From Legionella birminghamensis (GTDB lineage: Bacteria; Pseudomonadota; Gammaproteobacteria; Legionellales; Legionellaceae): a DNA stretch of 64,000 nucleotides. Below the pieces are notes generated by a model. It worked only from the letters and a program-made list of their open reading frames with translations, ran no database searches and was not told the origin of the DNA. Shown in pieces: positions 62,468-64,000 of this stretch. The stretch's first letter is position 1. Every line of letters begins with the position of its first letter. Location: contig NZ_UGNW01000001.1 of the NCBI RefSeq assembly GCF_900452515.1, positions 1,302,001 through 1,366,000 on the forward strand, given 5' to 3'. The position numbers and the translations under genes were made by a program.

Positions 62468-64000
62468 TTATTTAGTCGTCATTGGAGTAATCACTACCTG
62501 TTTTATTGCACGGTTGAATGGTTTAGGCAATTCAGCCCCGCTCAATGCAGGTAAAACAATCTCATCATCACTTTGGTGGAAGCTTTCCTGCTGGCGTAAG
62601 GAATCAAGCTGATACTGTCTCAAATCATTATATTTACCGCCAGTTACCGAGAATGAATCTCTTGGATTTCTTAAAATTATAGGACGAATAAAGACCATTA
62701 ACACGCGTTTTTCACGATTACGTATATTATGCTGGAAAAGTCTGCCTAGGCCGGGTATGTCACCAATGATGGGCAGCTTGTTGTCGTCGTTTGCCAGACT
62801 ATCTTGGGTAAGCCCTCCCAATACAACAATATCGCCGCTTTCCACATGAACAGAGGTCACAATACTACTGATTTTAAAGGTTGGATTATCAGTATTTAGT
62901 GTTGTAGATGGATCCAGAGTGTCATTCCCTTGATCGATCTGCAATTGAATTCCCTGACCTCGCGTTATCTGTGGGCGCACATATAAATGCAAGGCTACAT
63001 TGACTCGATCAAAGGTCACATAGGGGCTGGCTGTGGTGGTGCCCCCAGCATTGTTGGGATAGGTTGTTGAGGCGACTGATACCTGTTTCCCGACCAGAAT
63101 TTTCGCTTGTCTGTTATCAAGGACAACAACAGAAGGGGTAGACAAAATATTTGCTTTTCTTTCCCTAGCTAATGCATAGATCTGTGCCTGAAAATCATCA
63201 ATACTGGTTTTGCTATTGATAATGGCAAAACCGGGACTAAAGCTGGCAGGGTTGCCTGTTTGACGGTCCGAACCCCATTCAATCCCCAGGCTATTAATAT
63301 CGCTTTCATCAACTTCGGCAACCAGCGCTTCAATTAGCAGCTGGGCTGGTTTGATATCCAGTTGGGTAATGACTGATTTTAGAATGCGGATAAGGCTGGC
63401 GGGTGCATTAACAATAATGGAGTTAGTGTTAGGCTCAGCAATAATCTGAACAGTGGGTTTGGTCGTACCCTCATTTTGAGTCGTACTGCCTGAAGTGTTG
63501 GGCGTTGCAGCAGCATTCCCCGATTGCCCACCCTGGCCTAAAGAATTATTTCCGCTACTGCTATTTGTAAGATTGTTAGTGGAACTATTATTTGAAACAA
63601 GATTGGATGCCGGATTAGTGCTATCAAGTTCAGGACGGGTAATGGTGCCTATCGTTGTTCCCACATTACCGCTGAAATTAGCCTGGGCTATACCTGCCAG
63701 AATAGGAACCAAATCCTCGGCACGCAGATAATTCAAATAAATCACCTGGGTATTGCTATTGCTCCCATTGGGATGCTGTCTGTCCAATTGGGAAATTAAA
63801 AGGCGAAGACGAATCCGCTCCGTTTTATTGCCGCTGATTAAAATGGCATTGCTTCGATCATCAGCTGCGAGCATGGTTTGTGAATGAGCTGTGGAGCCAG
63901 GCTGTGTTTTCATCAGGTCTTTTAATGTGGCAACGACATCCATGGCCAGGGCATAATGCAGGGGCACCATATCAATACCATTCGTAGACGAACTGTCGAC
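62468..64000 (-). CDS. gspD: Type II secretion outer-membrane secretin GspD, N-terminus beyond window
   Basis: About 511 C-terminal residues are visible; the frame continues through the right edge (reading TNGIDMVPLHYALAMD). N-domains with VIYLNYLRAEDLVPILAGI and the Asn/Ser/Gly-rich insertion, PTVQIIAEPNTNSIIVNAPA, then the secretin domain: LIEALVAEVDESDINSLGIEW, ILSTPSVVVLDNRQAKILVG, and VPIGDIPGLGRLF-type IIGDIPGLGRLFQH. Forms the outer-membrane channel of the T2SS. Operon with gspE. Confidence 0.96.
   Translation of the reverse strand, partial: VDSSSTNGIDMVPLHYALAMDVVATLKDLMKTQPGSTAHSQTMLAADDRSNAILISGNKTERIRLRLLISQLDRQHPNGSNSNTQVIYLNYLRAEDLVPILAGIAQANFSGNVGTTIGTITRPELDSTNPASNLVSNNSSTNNLTNSSSGNNSLGQGGQSGNAAATPNTSGSTTQNEGTTKPTVQIIAEPNTNSIIVNAPASLIRILKSVITQLDIKPAQLLIEALVAEVDESDINSLGIEWGSDRQTGNPASFSPGFAIINSKTSIDDFQAQIYALARERKANILSTPSVVVLDNRQAKILVGKQVSVASTTYPNNAGGTTTASPYVTFDRVNVALHLYVRPQITRGQGIQLQIDQGNDTLDPSTTLNTDNPTFKISSIVTSVHVESGDIVVLGGLTQDSLANDDNKLPIIGDIPGLGRLFQHNIRNREKRVLMVFIRPIILRNPRDSFSVTGGKYNDLRQYQLDSLRQQESFHQSDDEIVLPALSGAELPKPFNRAIKQVVITPMTTK

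Overview
The window looks like chromosome from Legionella or a close relative (Legionellales, Gammaproteobacteria). The support is indirect but consistent: AT-leaning gammaproteobacterial housekeeping genes (rpsB-tsf-pyrH-frr, glnD-map, fimV-truA-trpFBA-glnS-cysS, gspDE) sit between very large proteins with eukaryotic-type domains: a Rab/Ras-like GTPase, ankyrin repeats with a RasGEF domain, and a CX5R phosphatase with an acidic C-terminal block. Those are hallmarks of Dot/Icm (type IVB) effectors. No Dot/Icm gene lies in the window, so translocation is inference.

Layout. 1-3.2 kb: LysR regulator, an ABC-exporter-like protein with a decayed nucleotide-binding domain, and an HlyD-type adaptor cut by the left edge. 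3.3-7.1 kb, divergent: dabB-dabA, an energy-coupled inorganic carbon uptake system. 7.1-7.7 kb: GC-rich repeat array. 7.7-15.6 kb: a secreted PQQ-type propeller, then a nucleoside/ribose-phosphate island (PRPP synthetase-like, erythromycin esterase-like, AMP/thymidine phosphorylase, zinc alcohol dehydrogenase, beta-CASP metallo-hydrolase) and a tiny 8-cysteine exported protein. 15.7-23.1 kb: sugar-nucleotide epimerase, adenylate-kinase-like protein, MHS transporter, glnD, map, Spy-like chaperone. 23.3-26.6 kb: translation operon with a structured S2 leader that carries a repeat element. 26.8-29.6 kb: GTPase-domain effector candidate. 29.7-35.5 kb: arginine succinyltransferase (AST) catabolic operon with an M20 hydrolase and a SpeE-like protein. 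35.6-37.6 kb: phosphoinositide-phosphatase-like effector candidate. 37.7-40.8 kb: UDG-fold protein, ubiG, ProQ-like RNA chaperone, a probable CsrA-titrating small RNA with a LetA-like site, and an L,D-transpeptidase-family protein. 41.2-48.8 kb: putA, mltD, gloB, rlmJ, a PA3496-like small protein, folD. 49.1-57.8 kb: fimV, truA, trpFBA, glnS, cysS. 57.9-60.8 kb: ankyrin-RasGEF protein. 61-64 kb: type II secretion gspE and gspD, the latter cut by the right edge.

Amino acids are a plausible common theme: AST and PutA both convert amino acids to glutamate, which fits an intracellular amino-acid consumer. The small RNA and LetA-like site, if real, belong to the transmissive/replicative switch that also controls effectors. 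Several short inverted-repeat families occur in the intergenic gaps; one has entered the rpsB leader without destroying its arms. No tRNA, rRNA, CRISPR or IS transposase was seen.
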